From Usnea hakonensis (taxonomy: Eukaryota > Ascomycota > Lecanoromycetes > Lecanorales > Parmeliaceae), in contig BLJB01000209.1 of assembly GCA_013423325.1 (NCBI GenBank), positions 1 to 64,000 on the forward strand: a DNA stretch of 64,000 bases. The letters are read 5' to 3'. The position numbers were made by a program, and so were the translations under genes. Below, piece after piece: positions 22,152-33,351 of this stretch. Every line of letters begins with the position of its first letter. The first letter of the stretch is position 1. The notes beneath the pieces were generated by a model, which did no database searches, was not told where the DNA came from, and saw only the letters and a list, made by a program, of their open reading frames with translations.

Positions 22152-25100
22152 TCACCCCATCCCCAACTGCCCGCAAATAAACTCATACCCCTCCTCAATA
22201 GCCCCCCACCCCACCCCCAACGGATCCCCCACGGGGAACAAATCAAACGCATGCCCACACTTCTCGGGCACCGACAACCCGCACGGCACCCCCCTCTCCC
22301 GCAACGCCCCAATCGTCCGCCGACTCATCTCGAGCGGCAACCAATCGTCGTTGTCCCCGTGCGCGATGAACGTCGGCACGCGGTAGTTGCCCTGGCGGAT
22401 CTGCCACAGGGGGCTGATGGCCTGCACCTGCGCCGTCGTGGCGGGCGGGAGGGTTTTCCAGTCGTTGGTGGGGGAGGAGGTGGCGGCGGGGCTGGCGGCG
22501 TGCGGGAGGCCGTGCACGAGGAAGGGGATCGTTTGCGAGTTCCAGCACATGTGGAGGATTATTTTGGCGCGGGGGTCTTTGAGGGTGAGGGAGAGGGCCA
22601 TGGTGCGCTTTTCGCTGACGGGGGCGTATTCGATTATCTGGGAGGTGGGGTTAGTTTCTTGGTTTTTTTTTTTTCTTTCTTTTTTTTTGGGATCTCGCTG
22701 TCTGTCTGTCTTTGATTGACGGGGAGGTGTGCTGTGGGGGGGGGGAAGACTACTTACGGGGCTCTCGCGGACGCCGGCTAGCATGTCTGTGACTTCGGCG
22801 GGGGGTTCTTCGGCGGCTAGAGGGTAGCAGGGTTTGTGCCAGTCTAGGGTCTCAGATGTCAGCGATTGACTCGTTGGTGCAGAGAGCGGAAGTAGAACAG
22901 GACTTACGGTCGGATTCCATGTCACTTGGAGGATACAGCGCAAAGATGGCATCGGGGGCTTTGATGCCTTTGGAGGCGGCTACGTAGCCCAGGCTCATGG
23001 AAAGCTGTCCGCCACTCGACCAGCCGAATGACACTACCTTGGTTGGGTCCGGCACGACGGTCGGTCCGGCCAGCGTCAGAGTTGGCAACGTCTCCGTCGC
23101 CCACTTCAACGCGTCGCAACAATCGTTCATCGGGCCTTCGAACAAATTCGTTTCCGGAACAAGTCGATAGTCGGTGCTGATTGGTAAGAAGCCGCGCTCG
23201 ATCAGGGTTCGGATGTGCTTCATGGGTACGTCTTTCCGTCCGAACAGGAAGTGTCCTCCGCCATGGATAAGGAGAGCTGTGTCATTGTTAGCGGCTGACT
23301 TTTGCACAGGAGTTAGGGGTTGATCATACCCAGGGGTCTTTTCTTTCCAGGTGGGTCAGGTGTCTTTGGGAAATAAACATCAGCAGTGAGGTCAAGTGTT
23401 CCAACCCGTTTCCACACTACTTCCTCCATCGGGATCCCGGCTCTTTTGGTGACGGTTCCTGTTGGCTGGACCGAGTTACCGGCATCTTTGACACCACCTT
23501 TGAAACCGCAGATCAGTCGCAGTGTCTTTGACTCCTCGGTGTCGCCGTCAGTCAAAGACACATGCTTGTAGCCAGCCGCACCGAGGCTGCTCCTCCAGAA
23601 CGATTCAGGGGCCAGGGCGTGCTGACGACCGTCGGTGAAGAGCCACCAACCCTCCAGGAGACCAAAGACCAGATCAAACCAGTACAGATTCCTCGTAAAC
23701 TCGACCATGCATAGGACACCATCTTCTCGAATGGTGGGAAGAATGTTCTTGGTAGATACTGTGAGATTGCTTGTAGCATGAATGCAATTGGTCGAGATCA
23801 CAAGGTGGAATTTATTTTGGAGATCTTGTGGTGCCGGCTGATCGCAGTTGAATGTCATGAATTTCATCTGCGGGTAGCTAGAGAAGTTTCTTTTGGCTTG
23901 AGAAACAAGTGCCATGGAAATGTCGGTGAAGGTGTATTCAAATGACACTCCGCAACGCGTCAAATACTCCACGATATATTTCGTGGTGCCCCCCGTGCCA
24001 GCACCGACTTCCAGGATGCAAAGAGTACCTCCAGATTGCGCGGCTGAGACCGCAGAGCCGACAAACTCTCCGAGGAGACGCGTTATCCCCTTCAACATCT
24101 GGGAATTAGCGTAGAAGTCGCCGAGAAGCTCGCGGTTCTGCTTGTCTCCGAAGAGTAGCGACAACGGCTCCGCCTTCCCAATCAAGCAGTCACCAAGGCG
24201 AAGGCCAATTTTATGTAGAATCTTGGTCTCGGGATTGTAAAGTGGATGTCGCTGCATCATTCGCTCGTATTTAGCAACGGTTGGTGTCGAATCAAATGGC
24301 TTTGCAGTTCTGGTGGTGCTCCCTTTTTCCAGATACCCGCTATCAACCAGGATATTGTGTAGCTGCTTGACAAGATGCTTGTGTTTGGGTAACGTGTTCA
24401 TCGGTGGTAATTGCTGACCCGCAGGAAGACTGGCTAGGTCGCAGCCCAGCTGCCGATAAGCATCTCCGACGTACGAGCAGACAAGCTCTGCCTGCTGGGG
24501 GTACACATCCTTCCAGAAACCCGATGCGCCTGTGTGCTGGAAGTACTTCTCGGGATCAAGGCGCAAGCGCGAGAAAACATCTTGAAGGCCATAAGGGCCT
24601 AGATCCAAGGGTTGGTTGCCTAGTCCACTTGATATCGTAGGTACTGCGCTTAGATCCGCTTTGGTGGCTATTGGATCGGCTTCGTCCACCATTTTTAGCG
24701 ATCCAGGTGGCGTTGTCATTGCACTGCTTCCCATGGAGTCGGGTGGAGAGCTTGTCCCAGTGGAGCTTGGAGATGATTCACTGTCGCCGTTGTCCACGAA
24801 AGTGGTCCCCACACAGCCTTTTCCGTGCAAATAAGTGACGAGCGAGTTGAAATCGGTGAGCTCTTCCAACTCGTCGATTGGCAACTCGACGTGGAATAAA
24901 AGCGAGAGCTCACTAATGACTTCGATCATCATCAACGAATCCACCCCAAGATCGTCAAAGGACGATTCTCCAGGCACTTGGTCTTTGGGAATGTCTGCTA
25001 GCTTCTCTAGAAGTCCACAGATATCCTCGTAAATGCACGTTTTGTTGTTCTTGCTTGGTTTGTGCGATTTTGCCTGTGGCTGCGACTTAGCTGGTGGCTG

Positions 25101-28100
25101 ACCGACCGTGCCGCTTTCGGCTTTCTGTGTATTAGTGTTTGCCAGAGTGGGCATGTCGAGCGCAGGTGCTAAGTTGGGGTTCAAGCCGGCCGGGATAGTG
25201 ACCGGTTGGCGAACATCCGTAAAGTGGACTCCCAGTATGAGCAATACCAGCTTCGCCGTGACTGCATTGTAAACAAACATGTCGTAAGCCATCTCTCCGG
25301 CGCTTGTAGAAGTGTAAGCCACAACATCCCATGGTCCTTGTACAGAGTTTCCGTGGTCGTGAGGTTCAAATCCTGGAGCCCATTGGAGATAGTCCGCCCT
25401 GGTGAATTGGAATACTTCGCCCTCAAGGCATTCGTGTAAACAATTTGCGTGTAAGCTAGCGACTTGCATGAAGCTCTCTAGAATAGGGAGTTGGGTGGTG
25501 ATGTTTTTGGAGACAATCTCTGGAGTTCCTGCAGTACCAGCAACCCTAGCGGCAACGCGTGAGTCAACTGAAGACATACTCTTGACTCCACGGTACCATA
25601 TTGGATAGTTGACAGCTCGACCAAGCATCTTGTACACTACATTGCCTCTGATTGACTCACTTCGAGGATCGTCGGCGATAGAGACAGCCTTTTCATGCCC
25701 GGTTAGTCGCTCATACCGGCAGAACTCATCGTCCAGACTACTATCTGCTGTTCTCAAACTGATGGCGCCCTCGGCATGACAGACCAACTGCCCAGGATTT
25801 GAGCTGTCCGATGACCCATCTGTACTGTTGATTCTGAACTTCCAGCCTTGCGTGAGCTGTAAGAGATCAAGGCTGATGATCTGATCTTTTGGTCCAAGAA
25901 GAGAGTGAACATGGAAATTTCGTATTGAGAGCAGACCCTTCCCTTCGCCTTTCTCAGCTATCTTCAGGGCTCTAGATGCCAGCTCTACATATAGCGTAGA
26001 TGGGCACGCGGGACTACCCAACGAATCAAGCCCTTTGACGACAGCCTGATATTCATCGCTGTTCGGATTGATGACGAAATGATGTCCCTGCGAATCAAAT
26101 GACTCCAGGCGTAGAAGCACGGGAGGTAGCTCTACCTTAGCAACTGCAGGCACTTCCTTTTTCTCACTGGATGGTAGTGCTGAAGACATGTTCAAGTCCA
26201 GCCAGTGCTTTGGCTTCTCCCACGCATAGGGAGGCAAACGCAGGTAATCGTACTGAGCCCGTTGCGATTTATGGAAGTTCCAGAATTGCGCACGGTGGCC
26301 GGCAGTCCAAAGAGCCATTGTCGTATCAACCAAAAGCTCGGTGGAATTGGGCTTGTTCAATTGCAAGGGCATGAAGCTATTGGTCGCAGCTGACGATTGC
26401 CCTAGAGCTCGTCGGGCCATGCTTACTACGCTCGAGTCTGAACCAGCTTCGAGCCAAGTACACGGACCTAATTTAGCCTGCAAACGCTGAACTGCTTGAC
26501 CAAAGAAAACGGGTTCCCGTGTATGAGCACTGATGAGCTTCGCCGTGGGCGTGGTCCAACTGTTCCTGTCTGAGCAGGTTTCAAGAGGGATTTTCGGCTC
26601 GTGGAAGGTAATGGATGACGCCAATTCTTCAAGATACGGCAACAAGGGCTCGGTGAATTGAGAATGGAAGCCGTACGGAACATTCAGCCTCCTGTATCTT
26701 ATTGCCCGCTCAGTCAACTTTGTTTCGAGCTCGTCGGCAGAAGCTTTGTCGCTCACCACCACATGTGATGTTGGCCCATTGAAGCAAGCGATGTCAAAGT
26801 TGTGGTGATCATTAGATGCACGGAAAGCTGTTTGGAGCTCTTCCAAAGTTTGCTGGTCTGTCTCGACAGCAATCATTGTACCTGTTTCGGAACCCCAATA
26901 TTTCTGCATCAAAGCTGCTCTCCCTACGACCAGTTTCAGACCGTCCCGGAGAGACAGCATCCCAGAGATACACAATGCGGTAAGCTGACCAAAGGAATGC
27001 CCAATGAGAGCGCTCACTTTCAGGCCAGAGTCGAGCCACGCCTGCGCGCAGGAGTACTGCGTGGCGAAAATTATGGAGTGTAGGACGACAACATCAGCCA
27101 CAGCTTCGGTTTGAAAAATGGCAGGATAAATCCCCGAATATCCCATAGCACGTAGAGTATCGTCACACGTTTCCAAGTGGTGGCGGAGTAACGTCGACTC
27201 TTGCCACAAGCTCTTGTCGAGTGCGACTTTGTCGGATACCTGGCCTCCGAAACACAACACAACAGGGGGTTCTTTTGGGCGTTGACTAATAGCGTTGCTT
27301 GCTGCGATTTGTTGACGAAGCTGAGAATGCAACTGATCCAGATCTGTGGCAGTCGTTGTGAAGGTGAATGGAAGTTCTTGGTTGAGCCTTGTGGCTAGAC
27401 TGGAGGCTAAGTCTGATAGTACTCGTGGGTGTTCGGGGAGGTCTCGAGTCAATCGCAAATGGTCACAAAATTTGTCAAGGGCTTTGCAATATCCGAGAAG
27501 GCCCCCTGCAGACGCAGCCGCCAGCTGAATTGGAACCTTCTTTGGGCGTGAAGAGATTGTCATCTCGGACTTTTTCTGGTCAGTGGCACTCTTGCAGGGA
27601 GCTTCAAGTACAACTAAGGCGGCATTACTGCCAGCAGCGCCGTAGTTGTTTACACAAGCAGTCAATCGCTCTCCCGATAGCGCAACGTTTGACGTCGGTA
27701 TGCAAAGATTGTCTGGTTCCAGGGCCGGAATTTTTGGATTCAAGGTCTTGAATAACGCTTGACGAGGCGCAAGGCGATGTTCCATTTGCAGTATAGCTTT
27801 AATCAATGCCGCAACCCCAGAGGCACCTTCAAGATGCCCAATGTTTCCCTTGGCTGATGATACATACAATGGATTTTCTCGATCTGGGCCGCCAAAAATG
27901 CGGCGAATACTCTCCATCTCGATGGGGTCGCCAACTGGTGTACCAGTACCGTGGGCTTCCACAAATGTGACCTTGTTAGGTATCACCCCTGCCTGTCGCG
28001 TAACTCGCTCATACAGATTTCCCTGAGAGGAAGTATGAGGGACGGTGATAGGCACACAATTATCATTCTGGTTGACTGCCGAGCCGCCAATGACACTAAT

Positions 28101-30127
28101 AATATGGTCATTATCCCTGAGAGCATCTGGAAGTCGTTTCAACATCACGAGGCCACCACCTTCTCCTCTACAATATCCATCCGCATCCGCGCTGAACGAC
28201 TTCGAGCCTCCCGTTGCACTCAAGAAATGGGCTGCAGCAAAATTCTCGAAAAGATACGGGCTTGTCATCAGTGTGATCCCGCCCGCTAAAGCTTGAGAAC
28301 ACTGACCAGTCCTCAAAGCAGTACACGCGGTATGAATGGCCACCGCCGACGAAGAACAGGCGGTGTCCAGGACAAGAGACGGTCCAGACCAGCCAAAGTA
28401 ATGCGACAGCTTGCCACTCAGGAAAGATCGGAGCGTGCCAGTTGCTGAGTAAGCCGTGGGAGGATGGGATGCAACATTAAAATCGTAGTCTGTTGCACAA
28501 GCTCCAATATAGACTCCAACGTCCTCAGGTGTGGAGGACTCGGCGAAATATCCAGACATCTCCAATGCTTCGTAAGCAATTTCGAGTAAAATCCGCTGTT
28601 GAGGATCCATAGAAACTGATTCGCGAGGCGACTTCTTGAAAAAACCATGGTCAAAAGCTTCGATATCCCGCAGGAAGTTTCCCCAGAACCGTAGGCTGTT
28701 GTTTGACCTAGCAGGGCGACCTCTCCCAAACCTCGCTTCCGGAATTTCGGACAACATGGACTTTCCCTCCGTGAGCAAATCCCAGAACTCGTCGATAGAG
28801 TCAGCACCAGGAAATCTGCAACCCATACCAATGATTGCGATGGCGTCTTTAGGATATCCCTGAACAGTGGATGCCTCGGAGTCTGGTAGGAGTGCATGGT
28901 TTTCCGGTTCCACGACGCCGTTGACTCGGTCGGCAACCATGGTTGATTTTACAACTGGAAAGCTCCTTGCGACTGACTGCGGAACGGCATCGTTACCAAA
29001 GGAAAGTATGAATGATTTTGCCGGGAGCTCGTTCAATGTAGAAGCGGCTGCAGAGATGGTCGAGTACCAGTCTGCGCGTTCTCCTAATATGCATTCTAGA
29101 GCAGACAGGGCGGTGTTCTCACTGGAGAAGAAATCTGCATTCGTGTTGGATCTCACAAGAGATTGACCGTCTAGAGTCGGAATGAATTGTGTTTGACAGC
29201 TCTCCAAGATTTTCTTGGCGATTCCATCATGTATGGGAATATGATATCTTCCAGAGACGCCAGTGTCACGCACAGACGCGCCCATCTGCGACAAATCCTT
29301 TAACAGTTGCTCTACCACAGAAGCTGGCGCCGTAACCGTAATATCTCTGACATCTCGGATTACAGCGATATACGTCTATTGATGCAATTAGTGAGTGTTA
29401 TCTCATTATCAGTTCAGTCTCAAGCAGCAACGCAGGCCTAGCGGAAGTCGGCCACAGGTGATGATGCTAGACTGTGCTAACCAATGGAATCTGGTATGAC
29501 ACTTACATCTGGATACCTTGAAAACAAGCGTTGTATGTCCTCCAACATCGTAGGTGACTTCCACCTTACGGCAAGAGTCAATGCTTTAGAGTCACCACCG
29601 TTGCGATGTCGGTCAAGATCAACGTAGGCGCCGATGCAGAAGGCTAACCGCACAGAGTCGGCTGCGATTCTTCCAACGTCGTCTTCTGTCTTCCCACTTG
29701 CTACTGCTAGAGCGCTTAGGAGGCCAATGCAAAATCCCTGGATACCTCCGCCCGCCGCCACGCTTTTCCTGACCGATTCGTGACCTATTGGCTCGCCACA
29801 TTGTCGCAGATAGCTGATATAATCCGCAATCTGCGCCATGGTTGTTAGAGGCATTCTTGTGATATTACCCTTGTTCTCGGCAATCTCAGCGAAACCGGTT
29901 CCGCTTATCCATTGTGCTAGATGAGCTGCAGCAGCTTCGCCAGCGATGCTATTCAGACTTGGATCTCGATCTGATAGAGCCTTCCAAAGTTTTGGAAGTT
30001 CTTGAAAGGCCTTGACGATAGGATTCAGGCATTTCTGGTGCTGCAGAGCGTTTTGAAGCTGATCCAGTCGATCGGATACTGGCCATGGTGCTAGAGCGCC
30101 AAATGCAATCAGCGACGGTAGCGTCAT
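22152..30127 (-). CDS. non-reducing polyketide synthase, SAT-KS-AT-PT-ACP-CMeT-esterase
   Basis: The model has five exons (30127-29507, 29375-23330, 23276-22908, 22843-22758, 22637-22152) with introns of 131, 53, 64 and 120 nt, and encodes 2535 aa. Domain order and active residues are: SAT with GFCIG, Cys133; KS about 383-800 with Cys547 (DTACSSS), His681 and His721; AT with GHSFG, Ser1001; PT about 1290-1600; one ACP with Ser1687 (GVDSLMM); C-methyltransferase with VGAGTGGTT at 1997-2005; and a terminal alpha/beta-hydrolase with HGGGH near 2227 and GWSSG Ser2309, followed by HGDNDDW and GHAFD supplying Asp and His. This order matches synthases of methylorsellinate-type acids such as AusA, MpaC and PkbA. 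The PT domain is odd: Leu1323 and Glu1507 lie where His and Asp are expected. The product is probably a C-methylated aromatic acid or a derailed relative. The gene shares a promoter with the P450. Confidence 0.95.
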
Positions 30128-30243
30128 ACTCAGTGAGGCAGTGCCTGAGAGATTAGGTGAGTCAAGGGAGTGTGTTGAATCATGCGCTAGTCGTTCAAGG
30201 TCTGTGGGCAGCTTACAGTATATGAGAATGGCCGTGACCCAAA

Positions 30244-30254
30244 TCGGGTTCCGA
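30244..30254. promoter_or_regulatory. AflR-type site TCGGGTTCCGA
   Basis: This is a match to TCG-N5-CGA and to the local consensus TCGG-N3-CCGR. It lies 117 bp upstream of the PKS ATG, the position expected for an activator site of the PKS. Confidence 0.65.
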
Positions 30255-30582
30255 CCATATACACCAAGCCCACAGGCAAGTCATACTGGTTCCCGAGAAG
30301 AAAGCTACATAAGCATTCCACATTTTCTAGTATTCCATGGGAAAATCTCCAAGGCCAGTCTGCTTGATCCGCGACGCTACCATCGACTGCACACATCAAT
30401 TGAAGGGCCATAATACCTCAGTGGACCCAAGCAATGCCTACTGAGCAATTACCGTGCCTTATTCCCGAAGATGGAACCAACCAAGACAGCGCGCATGATG
30501 TGCGTCTCAAAGTTGTGAATCTAGATCTCCGGCTCTCGGAGAATTGTCAAGGTCCGCTTGCATCAATGCTGTCCAGCATTAC

Positions 30583-30593
30583 CCGGGCTCCGG
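30583..30593. promoter_or_regulatory. CGG-N3-CCG site CCGGGCTCCGG
   Basis: The core CGG-N3-CCG is intact, but the first base is C instead of the T shared by the other copies. It lies 145 bp upstream of the P450 ATG and 33 bp from the next copy. Confidence 0.5.
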
Positions 30594-30613
30594 TTTGTTG
30601 TATTGTAGTGTGG

Positions 30614-30621
30614 GTCACGTG
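30614..30621. promoter_or_regulatory. TCACGTGA E-box palindrome
   Basis: A perfect 8-bp palindrome with the CACGTG core recognised by basic helix-loop-helix factors. It lies 5 bp before an AflR-type site in the P450-proximal promoter. Confidence 0.5.
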
Positions 30622-30625
30622 AATT

Positions 30626-30636
30626 TCGGTCTCCGG
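30626..30636. promoter_or_regulatory. AflR-type site TCGGTCTCCGG
   Basis: This fits the published AflR consensus TCGSWNNSCGR at every position. It lies 102 bp upstream of the P450 ATG and is followed by TAT, as is the copy at 33063. Confidence 0.65.
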
Positions 30637-30737
30637 TATTGACTTTGTTGTGCTCGCTTGTCCGTTAAAAGGCCAGGGCTAAAGCCAATATTCAGCGACG
30701 GCTTCAACGTTTTTCGTTCTTGGAGCACTGCACGAAT

Positions 30738-32404
30738 ATGTCTTCAAATTTAACATCGGATTCGATGGTGTCTTCCATCCTGGGACCCAATTGGGACACT
30801 GGAAAGGCGTATCTAGAGCACTCGTCGATCACAAGCATTGTCATATTTGGTTTCCTCGGTGCTTGGATAGTTCGAGCCGTGGTATACGTGAGGAGCGCAG
30901 GCTCCAACTGCTTGACCTTATTGCTGACTTACCACCAGCGATTTTGGCGGGCGTACTCGACGACGCTTCGCAGTGTGCCAGGACCATGGCATGCCAAAAT
31001 GACTGGCTTGGCCCTAAAGTGGAACGATGTTTGTGGCACCAGATGGTATTATGTCCAGGGACTGCACAAGAAGTACGGCACTATGGTTCGCATCGCACCG
31101 AATGAAATCGCCATCAGCGACCCTAAGGTAGTCCGTAAAGTCCACGCTTTCGGCACCGATTTCAGGAAACAACAACAACCCGGCACAGCATTCAACATAT
31201 TCAGCTTGAGTGATCCCAAAATTCATCGAAATCGACAGCGATTCTACACACAAGCTTTTTCTGCCGACACTTTGAAGTCGACCACGGAGCCCGCCGTCCG
31301 AGAACTCTGTAACATGGCTGCCGCAGGCGTCAAGAGGGATGCGAAAGAGAGTGGTACTCAAAGTGCTGACATGTTCAAGTGGTGCATGATGTACGGTTAC
31401 GATGTCGCCTGGCAGGTAGTCTATGGTAATACCAATGCGCTCATAGCCAACAACAAGGGGACCGGTGACGTGATCGTGGGCCATTATCTGCAGCATTTGA
31501 ACTCGTGGATGCTGTTTTCTTTTCCTCTCTTCCTGCTCGGTCGTTGGCTATCTCCGTTTTCTAAAACCTTACGCGATATCTTTCGTGTCGAGTGGAGATA
31601 TGCGGATATTTTCCAAGCGGGCCCCCGACAACGTGAAATCGCAGCTAAAACTGTTTTTGTCAAGAATTCCAAGTTTGAGAAGGATGGTGAGGTATTCGGC
31701 GTGAGCGACGAAGTGAAGCTAAGCGACATTGACATTGCTCATGATATCACCACATTCCTCGGCGCAGGAGGAGAGGCTGTGGGTGCCACTTTGGTCTTTT
31801 TGATTTGGCAGATCATTAAGATGCCAGATGTGCAGAGGGATCTGGAGGCTGAGGTAGCAGGGCTCACCGAGCCACCTACAGATGCCACAACTGCGCAGCT
31901 TCCTATCCTCACCGGAGTTGTGTACGAGGCTTTACGTCTTTACGGTGGGGGCGCGACGCACTTGCCAAGATACTCTCCTTCAACTGTCGATTTGGGCGGC
32001 TACCTCATACCACCACACACGGCAGTAACGGTTCATGCAGGCGCTCTGCACCGGAACCCTGCAGCATGGGGTGATGACGCAGAAGTGTAAGTCTACTTTC
32101 ACTTTTGCGGCTGTCTGGATTTATTAACGGATACGTGGACAGATTTGATTACAGACGCTGGCTTTCCCCATCACAGAGCAAGACCTTGATCCAGGATAAG
32201 TTCCAGCCATTCTCCTCCGGTGCGAGAGCTTGCATTGCAACCCACCTGGTCATGATTGAAATGCGTGTATTTGTCGCTACCTTCTTCAGAGAGTTCCCAG
32301 GCGCCAAGCTAGCACCCTCGACTACAGATGAAAGTATGAGGATCCTCGATCGCTTCCATATTGCCCCGGTCACCCACCGATGCGACGTGATCGTACCTGT
32401 TTGA
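30738..32404 (+). CDS. cytochrome P450 monooxygenase
   Basis: The model has two exons (30738-32086 and 32143-32404; intron of 56 nt from GTAAGT to CAG) and encodes 536 aa; an in-frame ATG at 30720 would add six residues. An N-terminal membrane anchor (about 31-51) is followed by the proline hinge SVPGPW, the K-helix E-x-x-R as EALR, the PERF-like segment FDYRRW, and the heme-binding FSSGARAC with Cys480. Two positions are atypical: the I-helix reads GAGGEAVG, with no Thr where most P450s have one, and the residue two after the heme Cys is Ala (CIA) instead of Gly. It should be an ER-anchored oxidase acting on the PKS product, by its shared promoter with the PKS. Frame and splicing are intact, so the changes do not look like decay. 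Its CYP family cannot be assigned by eye. Confidence 0.93.
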
Positions 32405-32698
32405 GGAAGCCCAAGGATGCGAGAAGCTCAAAACAGAAGGAAACTTAGTTTTTGTAAGTTGAATACTGGGAATTTTGTTATGTACAAGGATGAAACCGCG
32501 TAAAGGTTGGCTTCCTGCAATGCGGAAAGTGGATTCGTACGGAGGTAGGTCAGTCTCTGATCGACTAGGATATTTAGTTGCCGCTTCTTGCGCAAAGTTA
32601 CAGAAAATACTAGCTCGGAAATATGTATTATTGCTTCCAGATAGTAATAACGTAGCACCATATGGCGATGCACCAGTAGGTACTTGCTGCTTACTAAG

Positions 32699-32709
32699 TC
32701 GGTGTCCGG
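32699..32709. promoter_or_regulatory. AflR-type site TCGGTGTCCGG
   Basis: This fits TCGSWNNSCGR at every position and differs from the 30626 copy by one base. It lies 295 bp after the P450 stop codon and about 640 bp before the methyltransferase-like ATG. Confidence 0.6.
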
Positions 32710-33062
32710 TTGGGACATTGTCTTCGGAATACGATTGCATCGCACAAGGACAGAGTAGCATTGGCATCATCAATCTCCAGAGACCTCTAGTTGCAGTCTC
32801 TGTGTAACTGATTTCCAGTCAGGGGCCACGTGGAGAAGCCTTTCAATAGCTGCATGTCTAGTGCACAGGCTCTAAAATATGAGGGCGGCACTAGTTTCAA
32901 TTGCGCGATTCGACCAATTGAAAATTTGCAAAGCTGACGATGCCGTGACACCTCCTTCTTCGGCCAAGGAGTAGTCAACGTATTCAGCTATGTACTCGTC
33001 AAGACAATTTTTGCCCTTCGCATGCCGGGATGTCATATTCGTCTTGACTGTCTTGAATGGCC

Positions 33063-33073
33063 TCGGCCCCCGG
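33063..33073. promoter_or_regulatory. AflR-type site TCGGCCCCCGG
   Basis: This fits TCGG-N3-CCGR. It is followed by TAT, as at 30626, and lies about 280 bp upstream of the methyltransferase-like ATG. Confidence 0.55.
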
Positions 33074-33196
33074 TATCCTGATTTATGAGTTGCGTAAATT
33101 GTATTGATTACCTATGTTCAAAATTCCTCCGGGCGTCTCACGCCAAAACTAGTAGGAGTCTCGGATACATGCAGGACACATGCAACCAATACATTT

Positions 33197-33207
33197 TCGG
33201 GGCCCGA
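33197..33207. promoter_or_regulatory. AflR-type site TCGGGGCCCGA
   Basis: This is a near-perfect palindrome fitting TCG-N5-CGA. It lies 145 bp upstream of the methyltransferase-like ATG, a spacing close to that of the copies upstream of the PKS and P450. Confidence 0.6.
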
Positions 33208-33351
33208 CAAGGACAGTTTCATTAGCCAGACTCGAAGAAATCTGATACTGATCAGCGTGAATGGGAAAAAATCTCATCACTTCAAGCATCGAGAGTCCCA
33301 ATAATTTTCAGAAACAATCTCCATCACATTCGTCGTGATAGCATCGTGATC

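Larger units (their letters stand above)
30128..30737. promoter_or_regulatory. PKS/P450 bidirectional promoter
   Basis: The 610 bp between the divergent PKS and P450 ATGs hold three CGG-N3-CCG inverted repeats (30244, 30583, 30626) and a perfect TCACGTGA E-box palindrome at 30614-30621. The P450-proximal cluster of two operators plus the E-box spans 54 bp and lies 100-155 bp upstream of the P450 ATG. No coding frame in this interval is credible. Confidence 0.75.
32405..33351. promoter_or_regulatory. P450 3' region and methyltransferase-like gene promoter
   Basis: This 947-bp interval contains three TCGG-N3-CCGR sites (32699, 33063, 33197). The nearest lies 145 bp upstream of the methyltransferase-like ATG. 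Small frames on both strands (for example 32475-32807) have no recognisable features and are not called. Confidence 0.7.

Noticed and set aside
22251..22715. 154-codon + strand frame with poly-Gly and poly-Phe
   Set aside because: It is antisense to the PKS esterase domain and its last intron.
25360..25375. GGTTCAAATCC resembling a tRNA B box
   Set aside because: It lies inside conserved PKS coding sequence and has no tRNA-like surroundings.
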